Positions 35,541 to 43,475 of a stretch of 64,000 bases of DNA are shown piece after piece. The stretch is from NCBI GenBank assembly GCA_964559355.1, contig CAZLHQ010000001.1:66298-130297 (forward strand). Reading direction: 5' to 3'. Position numbers and translations under genes: made by a program. Each line of letters starts with the position of its first letter. Positions within the stretch are counted from its first letter, which is position 1. Origin of the DNA: JAEUMD01 sp964559355 (GTDB taxonomy: Bacteria; Pseudomonadota; Alphaproteobacteria; Rhizobiales; Hyphomicrobiaceae). Under the pieces are notes generated by a model. That model was not told the DNA's origin, searched no databases, and saw nothing but the letters and a program-made list of their open reading frames with translations.

Positions 35541-35615
35541 GCGGGCGTAGTTCAGTGGTAGAACATCAGCTTCCCAAGCTGAGTGTCGTGGGTTCGATTC
35601 CCATCGCCCGCTCCA
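35541..35615 (+). tRNA. tRNA-Gly (anticodon CCC)
   Basis: Folds as a full cloverleaf: acceptor stem GCGGGCG/CGCCCGC, D stem GTTC/GAAC, anticodon stem TCAGC/GCTGA with loop TTCCCAA (anticodon CCC), T stem GTGGG/CCCAT with loop TTCGATT, discriminator T and an encoded CCA end. It reads GGG codons. Confidence 0.95.
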
Positions 35616-36090
35616 AACATGCAATTGCCCCCGGCGGCTCCGTGGGTGGCAGGCCATCCCAAAAATGATTGCAAGAGCGAGGTTGCGGCCTCGCGCCGAA
35701 TGAAGCCGTTGGAATGGCATGCTGTTTGGCTAGACTTTAGTCTAAGGTGTTTTCGGGCACCATCTTGACCTCCAGCCGCTCGATTCGGACTTGCGTTCGG
35801 CCATGCGAGATGACGCGGTCAGAGCACATTGTGAGGCGAAGCAATGGCCTAGTGGCCAATGATATCGTCCATCGCGAACGACGCGCTGCGTTGCACTCGC
35901 AAATATACCGCAATGCATCATGTGCCAATCGTGACACGGCCAGCAAAATCAATGGGTTGTGCGTAGCCGCATTTGATTTTTATCACTTGGCTCGCCGTCA
36001 ATTTGTGTTTTGATATTCGAATATTCGTTTCGTGCCGGGTCGATTCGCCTGGTGCGGTGGGTTAGGCGCTCGGATGAGGGGAAGCCGCGC
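35616..36090. other. Gene-free stretch downstream of tRNA-Gly
   Basis: About 475 bp with no supported gene on either strand. No integrase and no repeat of the tRNA 3' end were noticed here, so there is no sign of an integrated element at this tRNA. Confidence 0.45.
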
Positions 36091-36255
36091 GTGAAAGCTG
36101 TCGTCTACAACGTTTTCGCCAACACTGGCTGTCTTTGGGTCGGTCTTGCCGCGGTTCTCATGCTGCCGGCATTTACCGCCGACGCATATTTTTGGCTGCC
36201 TGCCGCGCTTGCCGCGCAGGTATGGGTGTGCATCGTCCGTCGCGCCGGCAACTGA
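36091..36255 (+). CDS. Possible small membrane protein (54 residues)
   Basis: A GTG at 36091, preceded by a strong GAGGGGAAG ribosome site, opens a 54-residue frame. It has two hydrophobic segments (GCLWVGLAAVLMLPAF and YFWLPAALAAQVWVCIV) and a basic end. No family recognised. It could be a real small inner-membrane protein or a chance frame. Confidence 0.4.
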   Translation: MKAVVYNVFANTGCLWVGLAAVLMLPAFTADAYFWLPAALAAQVWVCIVRRAGN

Positions 36256-36521
36256 CCGCATATATACGCTTCGTTTGCGACGGTTTTTGTGACAGTCGAG
36301 GGGTGGCCGTTCGAGCCTTCTGGGGTGCAGGGGGTTCGTTGGTTTATCACGCCAGTTTCCGTTTATTTTGATGCCGCCCGGTGGAGCCGCTGCAGCCCGT
36401 ATCAATACGGGGGGCGGGCTCGTCGCGGTTCGCTGCGTCAGCGCGTTGGGTTGGCTCGCCATGACGCGCCCGGCCTTGCAACCGCGCACAAGAGCGCCGC
36501 GACAGCGTATCTGGCGCATCT

Positions 36522-36590
36522 TTGATCGAGAATCTGATTCACGCCCTCGATGGAAGCGCTTGCGCCTCCATCTCGGACGATCACGCTCTA
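36522..36590 (-). repeat. Dispersed intergenic repeat, half copy C
   Basis: Read on the minus strand, it starts AGAGCGTGATCGTCCGAGAT and includes ATCGAGGGCGTGAATCAGAT, matching the left half of copy B. Its hairpin arms (GATGGAGGCG and CGCTTCCATC, one mismatch) flank a 4-bp loop. The repeat begins inside the stop codon of the downstream-reading succinate-CoA ligase alpha gene. Confidence 0.75.
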
Positions 36591-37460
36591 TAGCAGCGCC
36601 TCGCGCATGGCAGCGCCGACGCGGCTGGCGTCCGCCACGACATGAACGCCCGCCTGCTCCAGCGATCTGATTTTGTCGGCTGCGCTGCCCGATCCCTGGG
36701 TGGCAAGTGCTCCGGCATGTCCCATGCGCCGCTCCGGCGGGGCATGGCGTCCAGCGATCAGTGCGACGACAGGCTTTGCCGGTTTGCGCGCGGCGATCAG
36801 GTTGGCGACGTCTTCCTCGTCGGTGCCGCCGATCTCGCCGATAACGATGATGCCGCTGGTGTCGGTGTCGTCGAGGAACATCGCGACCGTATCCTTGAGG
36901 CTCAGCCCGTGAACGGGGTCGCCGCCGACGCCCACTGTCGTCGATTGACCGAGGCCCGCGCGGGTCGTCTGCAGCACCACCTCGCTCGTGAGCGAGGCCG
37001 ACCGCGAGGCGATGCCGATGCCGCCGCGTCGGGCGTCAAGCGTTGCCATGACACCGAGCTGGCCGATACCGGGAGCCAACACGCCCTGGCTATTGGGGCC
37101 GACGAGCTTCGTCTTCGTTCCATTGAGAGCCTGGCGCACGCGCACCATGTCGAGCACGGGAATGCGTTCGGTGACACACACGAGCAGGTCGAGCCCCGCC
37201 TCGATGCCCTCGATCATCGCCGCGGCCGCGTTTTGCGGCGGCACGAACACAAGGCTGGCGCTGGCTCCGGTGCTATCTACGGCCTCGCGCACGGTGTTGA
37301 AGATCGGCAAGTCGAGATGCGTACGCCCGCCCTTGCCGGGAACGACACCGCCCACCAGTCGCGTGCCGTAAGAGAGCATGCGTGCGCAATGGAACGTCGC
37401 GGCGCGACCGGTCAGTCCCTGGCAAATCACCTTCGTTTCAGGCGTGATGAGAATGGCCAT
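36588..37460 (-). CDS. Succinate/malate-CoA ligase alpha subunit, divergent
   Basis: 290 residues, the usual size of SucD. It has a CoA-binding Rossmann N-terminus (VICQGLTGRAATFHCARML, GGVVPGKGGRTHL) and the active-site His at about 248 in RRMGHAGAL, which is phosphorylated in this family. Two oddities: VGPNSQGVLAPG has Ser (about 124) where SucD normally has Cys-Pro (GPNCPG), and the loop after the His (ATQGSGSAADK) lacks the usual AGGKG form. The start ATG overlaps the beta-subunit stop (TAATG), so the two are coupled. It could be a malate-CoA ligase (serine cycle) or a paralogous succinate enzyme; sequence alone does not settle it. Confidence 0.75.
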   Translation of the reverse strand: MAILITPETKVICQGLTGRAATFHCARMLSYGTRLVGGVVPGKGGRTHLDLPIFNTVREAVDSTGASASLVFVPPQNAAAAMIEGIEAGLDLLVCVTERIPVLDMVRVRQALNGTKTKLVGPNSQGVLAPGIGQLGVMATLDARRGGIGIASRSASLTSEVVLQTTRAGLGQSTTVGVGGDPVHGLSLKDTVAMFLDDTDTSGIIVIGEIGGTDEEDVANLIAARKPAKPVVALIAGRHAPPERRMGHAGALATQGSGSAADKIRSLEQAGVHVVADASRVGAAMREALL

Positions 37461-38641
37461 TATGCTGCCTCCTGGCGTGCGGCCTTGACGGCGCTGCTGG
37501 CGCCTTCGGCCATGTCGGCTGCCGCGGTGTAGGCGACGCCGTTGTTCTTCAAGACCGTGGTGGCAAACTGTGCGTTGTTGCCGGCCATGCGAATGACAAT
37601 GGGCATGCGGCGGCCCGAGCGGCGCATGGCGATGCCGATGCCTTCCGCGATCGTGTCGCAGCGTTGCATGCCGCCGCCATGCACGTTGACATAGATGGAG
37701 CGGATCGCCGGGTTCTTCAGCAGCAGGGCGAAGCCGTGCGCGATGTCGAGACTGGTCGCTGTCGTGCGAATATCCATGAAGTTGGCGGGCTTGCCGCCAG
37801 CATCGACGATGAGATCATGAGTGACGAGTGCGAGACCGGCGCCGTTGACGACGCAACCGATGTCGCCATCGAGCCGCATGTAGTTGATCTGATGTTGTTG
37901 CGCCTCGAGCTCCGCGGGGTCGGTGGCATTGATGCGGCCGTCACGTAGCTTCTTAAGATCGCTGCGGCGGAACAGGGCATTGTCGTCGATTGTGATTTTG
38001 GCGTCGAGCGCCATCAGATGGCCATCGGTAGTCACGCACAACGGGTTGATTTCGGCCAGCGTCGCATCCGAGCCGATCATGGCGGCGGCCAGATTGCGCA
38101 TGACGATGGCAAGAGCCTTGCGCAGCTTCTCGTCGCTGACGGCGCTGGACGCCAGGCTATCGAAGTCGCCAGTGAGGCGATTGTCCTCGATGCTGAGCGG
38201 CAGGCGGGTAACGAGGCCTTTCTCCTTGCCCGCGCGCTTCTCGATGTCCTCGCCTCCTCGATCGGAGGCAAGCATGACGATTTCGCCGGTTGCCTTGTCG
38301 AGTGTCACGGCGAGATAGAGGTTCTGCGCGACCCGCACCATCTCTTCCACATGCACGCTGTCGACCAGCGCAGCCATTGCCCCGGTCTGGCTGGTGACCA
38401 GCTTGGAGCCGATCAACTGGGCGGCCGCTTTCTCGACCTCGACGGCGTTGGACGCAAAGCGAATGCCGCCGGCGCTCTTGCGATCGCCGGCAAGAATTTG
38501 CGCCTTGACGACGTAGGATGCCGAGCCCAGCCGGCGTGCGGCCTGGCCAGCCTGATCGGCGGTGCGCGCCGTCTCGCCGATGGGTGTGGGAATGCCATAA
38601 GCGGCCAGCAGCCGTTTGGCCTGGTGCTCGTAGAGATCCAT
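37460..38641 (-). CDS. Succinate/malate-CoA ligase beta subunit (ATP-grasp), divergent
   Basis: 393 residues. It begins MDLYEHQAKRLLAAYGIPTP like SucC and MtkA, then VVKAQILAGDRKSAGGI (the family has HAGxRGKAGGV). IGSDATLAEINPL and LDAKITIDDNALFR are the Mg/nucleotide site, and IGCVVNGAGLALVTHD is well kept. The usual NFLDVGGGA is changed to NFMDIRTTA, and NIFGGIxRCD to NVHGGGMQRCD, so the phosphohistidine-facing loops differ. The ATG at 38641 has GGAGG 5 bp upstream; the longer open frame is unrelated. It forms a two-gene operon with the alpha subunit. Confidence 0.75.
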   Translation of the reverse strand: MDLYEHQAKRLLAAYGIPTPIGETARTADQAGQAARRLGSASYVVKAQILAGDRKSAGGIRFASNAVEVEKAAAQLIGSKLVTSQTGAMAALVDSVHVEEMVRVAQNLYLAVTLDKATGEIVMLASDRGGEDIEKRAGKEKGLVTRLPLSIEDNRLTGDFDSLASSAVSDEKLRKALAIVMRNLAAAMIGSDATLAEINPLCVTTDGHLMALDAKITIDDNALFRRSDLKKLRDGRINATDPAELEAQQHQINYMRLDGDIGCVVNGAGLALVTHDLIVDAGGKPANFMDIRTTATSLDIAHGFALLLKNPAIRSIYVNVHGGGMQRCDTIAEGIGIAMRRSGRRMPIVIRMAGNNAQFATTVLKNNGVAYTAAADMAEGASSAVKAARQEAA

Positions 38642-38874
38642 GGGCCCCTCCCAGGGGTCGCTGCCGCTGTTATTGTCTTCTTGCGGCGGGTGCACGTTTT
38701 TTTTTTGGCGTAACTCCTCGGACGACAAGCGCCAGGCTTGAGTCACGGTGAGCCACTGCCGATGATAGTCGCGAAGATCGTTGTCCGGCTCGGCAAAGTT
38801 ATTGGCATATTGTATGCCACAGACTATCGCGTGTCGAGAGGGAGTAGGGGGCAGAATGCAGAATCCAGAAGGCA
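38642..38874. other. Upstream region of the CoA-ligase pair
   Basis: Leader and probable promoter of the ligase operon (reading left), followed by sequence with no supported gene. An A/T homopolymer run (nine T on the plus strand near 38699) lies about 60 bp upstream of the beta-subunit start. Confidence 0.4.
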
Positions 38875-39040
38875 GATCTTGGGGGAGAGCGGGCTTGGGG
38901 GAGCGTGGGCCTGGGGAGTGCGGGTTTGGAGCGGGCGTTCTCGGGTCGTGCAGGTCTCGGAGGTGCGGTTTGAGGGAGGGTCGAACGTGGTGAGGGTGAG
39001 TCTTGGGGGAGTGCGCGTCTTAGGGAGTGCAGGTCTTGGA
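38875..39040 (+). repeat. G-rich degenerate tandem repeat with a G-quadruplex-type motif
   Basis: About ten imperfect 15-17 bp units, loosely GGTCTTGGGGGAGTGCG, follow one another with strong G bias on the plus strand. At 38881-38909 four G-runs of 3-5 bases are spaced by 5, 3 and 5 bases, which fits the standard quadruplex pattern. It is noncoding and ends at the start of dispersed repeat copy B. Confidence 0.65.
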
Positions 39041-39165
39041 GCCTGATCGTCCTCGATGGAAACGCTTGTCGTTTCCATCGAGGACGTGAATCAGACTCTC
39101 AATCAAGGACTTAGAGCAGGCCACCATGGCACGAGGCGATTCCATGTAAGTTGAACCTGCTCTAA
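39040..39165 (+). repeat. Dispersed intergenic repeat, copy B (best preserved)
   Basis: 126 bp with two hairpins. The first has perfect 14-bp arms, CCTCGATGGAAACG (39051-39064) and its complement (39070-39083), around CTTGT. The second has 10-bp arms, TTAGAGCAGG (39111-39120) and CCTGCTCTAA (39156-39165). It contains the family core GTGAATCAGACTCTCAATCA. Confidence 0.85.
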
Positions 39166-39726
39166 GGGAGCGCGGTTCATCGACTGGCAGGCGCATTTGG
39201 CAGCACCACGACTCGGTGGCATGCCGGAGCGGGTAACGGGGCGGGCAGCATGGGCCCCGGCCGATCCGAGTGCCAACGTGGGTGAGCGCGCCGGTCGCCG
39301 TCCCGAGCCGCAATCGCACAACGCCGCTTTTCAGGTTTCCGGCTGCAGCAATTCCTGAAGCGACAGCGTGACCACGCGGCTTCGATTTCGCCTGCTCGAA
39401 CGTGCACCTGCGAGATCGAGCTGTGCCGTGCTGTTGAGTTGGACGATGTGCGCGCGAAGCGATGTGGCAAAGGTGGCAGCGGGCGGCATTCAGAGCGCAT
39501 GGCGATGAACCAGCACAAATGCACGCCGCAAACTGCCTTTCGCAAGGGCACCTGCTGCCTCGTTGAGCAGATGTTCATCGTTTCATCGCATGAGCCGCTT
39601 GGCTAGATTGACGTCAGAGCGTTGCGGAACAAGGTTGGCGTGAAATATGCGATGCGCTCGCTGCATTCACGTTAGACGTCGCCGCGGCGGTTGGCTCGCG
39701 TCGTCAGATCTGCCAATGAGGAACCT
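39166..39726. other. Gene-free stretch before the ATP-grasp operon
   Basis: About 560 bp. The minus-strand frames here lack ribosome sites and family-like sequence. It presumably contains the operon promoter near its right end, but no convincing boxes were found. Confidence 0.4.
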
Positions 39727-41142
39727 GTGACGGCTCCCTTCGATGAAATGAATGGAATGGGTCAGGAGACCCGCACGCCTTATCAGTCGATAGCGCAGTG
39801 GCTCGGCGCGCAAAAGCTCGACGATCTAAGGCGCAAGGGGATCGAGGCCGAAACGATATTTCGGCGCATCGGCATCACCTTCAACGTCTACGGCGAGAAG
39901 GAAGCGGCAGAGCGCCTCATCCCCTTCGACATCATCCCACGCGTGTTGAGCGCTGCCGAGTGGCGCCGCTTGTCGGTGGGAATCGAGCAGCGCGTGCGCG
40001 CTCTGAATGCCTTCATGCACGACATCTACCACCGCCAGGAGATTCTGAAGGCCGGGCGCATCCCGCCCGAGTTGATCCTCCAGAACTCCGCGTTCGTGCC
40101 CGAGATGGTCGGGGTCGACCCGCCGCGCGGCATCTATTCCCATATCATCGGCATCGACCTCGTGCGCACCGGCGAGGACGACTTCTATGTGCTGGAAGAC
40201 AACACGCGCACACCCTCCGGCGTCTCCTACATGCTGGAGAACCGCGAGACGATGATGCACACCTTCCCCGAGCTGTTCGAGAAGAACAACGTCGCCCCAG
40301 TGGAAGATTACACCGACAGTCTGTTGCAGACGCTCGCTTCAGTGGCCCCGCACGGCGGGGATCGCGATCCGACAATCGTGGTGCTGACGCCCGGCATCTA
40401 CAATAGCGCCTATTTCGAGCACTCGTTTCTCGCCGACGAGATGGGCGTGGAGCTGGTGGAAGGGCAGGATCTCGTCGTTGTCGATGGCTATCTCAACATG
40501 AAGACGACGCGTGGCCTGCGCCGTGTCGACGTCGTCTATCGCCGTCTCGATGACGATTTTCTCGATCCCATGGTGTTCAACCCCACCTCGATGCTGGGCG
40601 TGCCGGGAATTTTCGATGTCTATCGCGCGGGCCGCGTGACGATCGTCAATGCTCCCGGCGCTGGCATCGCCGACGACAAGGCGATCTATAACTACATCCC
40701 GGAGATCGTGCGCTTCTACATGGGGCGCGAGCCGATCCTCAAGAACGTGCCGACCTACAATTGTCGCGAGGCCGACGACCTCGGCTACGTTCTCGATCAT
40801 CTCGATGAGCTGGTGGTGAAGGAGGTGCACGGTTCGGGCGGCTACGGCATGCTCGTCGGCCCCGCCTCCACACGCGAGCAGATCGAGACGTTCCGCAGCA
40901 AGCTCAAGGCGCGGCCCGACAACTATATCGCCCAGCCGACGTTGGCGCTCTCCACCTGCCCGACGCTTTGCGACAAGGGCATCGGCGGCCGCCATGTCGA
41001 TCTGCGGCCGTTCGTGCTGGTGGGTGACAAGGTGCGGCTGACGCCGGGCGGGCTCACACGAGTGGCGCTGAAGGAAGGCTCCCTCGTCGTCAATTCCAGC
41101 CAGGGCGGCGGCACAAAGGATACCTGGGTGCTCGAAGACTGA
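39727..41142 (+). CDS. Circularly permuted type 2 ATP-grasp protein
   Basis: 471 residues, the usual length of the DUF404/DUF407 (CP_ATPgrasp_2) family. Landmarks are ITFNVYGEKEAAERLIPFD, FMHDIYHRQEILKAGRIP, YVLEDNTRTPSGVSYMLENR, LVVVDGYLNMKTTRG, LVVKEVHGSGGYGMLVGP and HVDLRPFVLVGD. Start: GTG at 39727 with GAGGAA 3-5 bp upstream; the ATG 21 bp later is possible. It is the first gene of a three-gene operon with the alpha-E and transglutaminase-like proteins. By comparative genomics, this trio is proposed to make and trim a peptide or amide-linked tag. The product is unknown. Confidence 0.9.
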   Translation: MTAPFDEMNGMGQETRTPYQSIAQWLGAQKLDDLRRKGIEAETIFRRIGITFNVYGEKEAAERLIPFDIIPRVLSAAEWRRLSVGIEQRVRALNAFMHDIYHRQEILKAGRIPPELILQNSAFVPEMVGVDPPRGIYSHIIGIDLVRTGEDDFYVLEDNTRTPSGVSYMLENRETMMHTFPELFEKNNVAPVEDYTDSLLQTLASVAPHGGDRDPTIVVLTPGIYNSAYFEHSFLADEMGVELVEGQDLVVVDGYLNMKTTRGLRRVDVVYRRLDDDFLDPMVFNPTSMLGVPGIFDVYRAGRVTIVNAPGAGIADDKAIYNYIPEIVRFYMGREPILKNVPTYNCREADDLGYVLDHLDELVVKEVHGSGGYGMLVGPASTREQIETFRSKLKARPDNYIAQPTLALSTCPTLCDKGIGGRHVDLRPFVLVGDKVRLTPGGLTRVALKEGSLVVNSSQGGGTKDTWVLED

Positions 41143-41180
41143 GTGCGCGACGAGGAACCAGTAGGCAGGAATTCATCACC

Positions 41181-42125
41181 ATGCTTGGACGTACTGCGCA
41201 CGATCTGTTTTGGCTTTCACGCTATATCGAACGTGCCGAAAACATGGCGCGCCTGGTCGATGTCGGCTACCGCATCGGGCTCATTCCGCGTGGCAGCCGC
41301 AATGGCGAGTGGGGCTCGACGTTGAAGAGCGCTGGTTGCGAGGCGGGCTATTTCGCCAAGTATGACTCCCTGGAAGCGCGCCACGTCATCAACTATCTGC
41401 TGGTTGATCCCGCGAACCCTTCGAGCGTGCGCTCGTGTCTGGCAACCGCGCGCCACAATGGACGGGCGCAGCGCACCGCCATCACCAGCGATATGTGGGA
41501 GGCGCTGAACCAGACCTATCTCGATTTCTCGCGGCTTGATCCCGGCGGTATCAGCATCAACGCACTTCCAGACCTGCTGTTATGGATCAAGCAGCGCTCG
41601 GCCTTGTTTCGTGGCGCGCTGCTCAACACCGTGCTGCGGCGTGACGGTTACTATTTCTCGCAGATGGGAACCTTCATCGAGCGCGCCGACAACACCGCGC
41701 GCATTCTCGATGTCAAGTATTACCTGCTGCTGCCGCAGAACGAGATCGTCGGCGGCGGCATCGACACCTATCAATGGTCGGCAATCCTGCGCTCGGTATC
41801 GGCTCACCGCAGCTACAAGTGGACCTACAAGGAAAGCTACAAGCCCTGGCGCATCGCCGAATACATGATCTTGAACCCTCACATGCCGCGCTCGCTGCGC
41901 AACTGCTATGGCGAGCTCGGCGACGCGCTGACCGAGCTCGGACACGACTATGGACAGACGCATGCCTGCCACGAGGTTTCGAGGGAGGGCTTGCGCCTGC
42001 TCGAGAGCAGCAACGTGGCGACGATCTTCCAGTCCGGCCTGCATGAGTTCCTGGTCGACTTCCTGGGACGCAACAATCGGCTCGGCTGCGAGATTTCCCG
42101 CGCCTACAACTTCAGCGACATCTGA
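41181..42125 (+). CDS. Alpha-E domain protein (DUF403)
   Basis: 314 residues, mostly helical. It begins LGRTAHDLFWLSRYIERAEN, has SMxE-like TSDMWEALNQTYL, and repeats the ERADNTARILDVKYYLLLP block typical of the alpha-E family, then RSVSAHRSYKWTYKESYKPW. Family members always accompany the ATP-grasp and transglutaminase partners, and here the gene lies 38 bp after the former and 27 bp before the latter. No catalytic residues are established. Cytoplasmic. Confidence 0.9.
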   Translation: MLGRTAHDLFWLSRYIERAENMARLVDVGYRIGLIPRGSRNGEWGSTLKSAGCEAGYFAKYDSLEARHVINYLLVDPANPSSVRSCLATARHNGRAQRTAITSDMWEALNQTYLDFSRLDPGGISINALPDLLLWIKQRSALFRGALLNTVLRRDGYYFSQMGTFIERADNTARILDVKYYLLLPQNEIVGGGIDTYQWSAILRSVSAHRSYKWTYKESYKPWRIAEYMILNPHMPRSLRNCYGELGDALTELGHDYGQTHACHEVSREGLRLLESSNVATIFQSGLHEFLVDFLGRNNRLGCEISRAYNFSDI

Positions 42126-42152
42126 TCGGAGCGACCGGGAGGGACCAACGAA

Positions 42153-43004
42153 ATGCTCATCTCCGTCCAGCACCGCACACACTACGTCTACGATGTGGAG
42201 GCGCGTTACGCGATTCAGAGCCTGCGATTGGCCCCGCTTTCCTATATGGGGCAGCGCGTGCTTGAATGGTCGGTATCGTGTCCGGGCAGCGACAATACCC
42301 TGCGCTTCAGGGATTGCTACGGCAACAACATGCTGCAGGTGACGACGTTGGCGCCGCACACCGAGATCACGATCGAGGTCAAGGGTCTCGTGGAAACGGA
42401 CGACAAGGCGGGCATGGTCGTCGGTCTGGCCGAGGTGACACCGACGCGCGTCTTCCAGCGTGTCACACCGCAGACCGAGGCCGATGCAGCCATTCGCGAT
42501 CTGGCTTTGACGAGCTCGGGTAACGATATCATCTCGCGTTTACATCACCTGATGGACTTGGTGCGCAACGCGGTCGACTACGAGCCGGGTGCCACGCATG
42601 CCCACACGTCGGCCGCTGAAGCGCTGGGTGATGGCAAGGGCGTATGCCAGGATCACGCGCACATCATGATTGCGGCGGCCCGCGCGCTGGGGTTACCTGC
42701 AAGGTATGTCACTGGCTATTTGCTCGGGGAAGCAGAAGCCGGGCATGCCTGGGCGGAAATCCACGTCGAGCGGCTTGGTTGGGTCGGTTTTGATCCAACC
42801 AATCGCATCTGCCCGACCGATCACTATGTTCGCGTTGCCTGCGGCCTCGATGCGCTTTCGGCAACTCCGATCAGGGGCATCCGTCGTGGCGGCGGCAGCC
42901 AGGCGATGAAGGTGGACGTCGAGGTTGTTCGCCAGCAGCAGTCTCAATCGCAATCGCAGTTCCAGTCAGATTCACAACAATGCCAGGCGCAGCAGCAGTC
43001 ATAA
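42153..43004 (+). CDS. Transglutaminase-like cysteine protease/amidase
   Basis: 283 residues. An N-terminal beta domain (ISVQHRTHYVYDVEARYAIQ) leads to a transglutaminase-like core with the catalytic triad in order: Cys in GDGKGVCQDHAHIMIAAAR, His in GEAEAGHAWAEIHVE and Asp in WVGFDPTNRI. DHYVRVACGLD is also family-typical. After about residue 250 a tail of nearly only Gln and Ser (VVRQQQSQSQSQ, then QQCQAQQQS) follows. GGGAGGG lies upstream of the ATG. It is the third gene of the operon and is proposed to hydrolyse or remodel the peptide made by the ATP-grasp partner. Confidence 0.9.
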   Translation: MLISVQHRTHYVYDVEARYAIQSLRLAPLSYMGQRVLEWSVSCPGSDNTLRFRDCYGNNMLQVTTLAPHTEITIEVKGLVETDDKAGMVVGLAEVTPTRVFQRVTPQTEADAAIRDLALTSSGNDIISRLHHLMDLVRNAVDYEPGATHAHTSAAEALGDGKGVCQDHAHIMIAAARALGLPARYVTGYLLGEAEAGHAWAEIHVERLGWVGFDPTNRICPTDHYVRVACGLDALSATPIRGIRRGGGSQAMKVDVEVVRQQQSQSQSQFQSDSQQCQAQQQS

Positions 43005-43043
43005 TGAAGGTTGGCGCACGGACCTGCTGCGGCTCCTTGCGCG

Positions 43044-43475
43044 TTACCTTTTCTCGCGTGCGAAAACGCCAAACCGCATGCCGAGGTAGCTCACACACAT
43101 GGAAACAATCGTCGCTCCGACAAGGGCTGCGAGTGGCGGCGTGTTCGCACGCGCAATCAAGATCAGCGCATATATGGCGTAGTTGATGGCGGCAGCTGAC
43201 CATGCCACGGCCGCGTATCTCAGAAATTCGCTCAGCGAAGGCGGCTTCCCAACCGCAAATGTGAGCCGCCGATGCGCAAGCCAGCCCACGATCATCGCGA
43301 TGCCGATTGCAAGCACGCGCGCGCTGAACGGGTCGAGGCCGACAAATCGCGTCAGCAGATGAAGCATTACCGCGTCGATCGAGAACGCAATGAGGCCCGA
43401 AGCGAGAAAACCGGCGCTATGGCGGGCGAGTGATCGCGGAACCTCGCCCTGCGGTGGTGGAACATTCATGCTCAT
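43044..43475 (-). CDS. GtrA-family membrane protein
   Basis: 143 residues with four transmembrane helices (FLASGLIAFSIDAVMLHLL, ARVLAIGIAMIVGWLAHRRL, YAAVAWSAAAINYAIYALIL, ALVGATIVSMCVSYLGMRF). WLAHRRLTFA is the GtrA signature. Family members are proposed flippases for lipid-linked sugars. The ATG overlaps the stop of the deacetylase gene (ATGA), so this is the third gene of a coupled GtrB-HpnK-GtrA operon. The long open frame upstream is rejected as a shadow. Confidence 0.88.
   Translation of the reverse strand: MSMNVPPPQGEVPRSLARHSAGFLASGLIAFSIDAVMLHLLTRFVGLDPFSARVLAIGIAMIVGWLAHRRLTFAVGKPPSLSEFLRYAAVAWSAAAINYAIYALILIARANTPPLAALVGATIVSMCVSYLGMRFGVFAREKR

Noticed and set aside
35541..36590. 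Integrated element at tRNA-Gly
   Set aside because: No integrase, no direct repeat of the tRNA end and no mobile-element genes were found downstream.
38875..39165. CRISPR array in the repeat-rich gap
   Set aside because: The units are contiguous and degenerate, with no identical repeats separated by unique spacers, and there are no cas genes.
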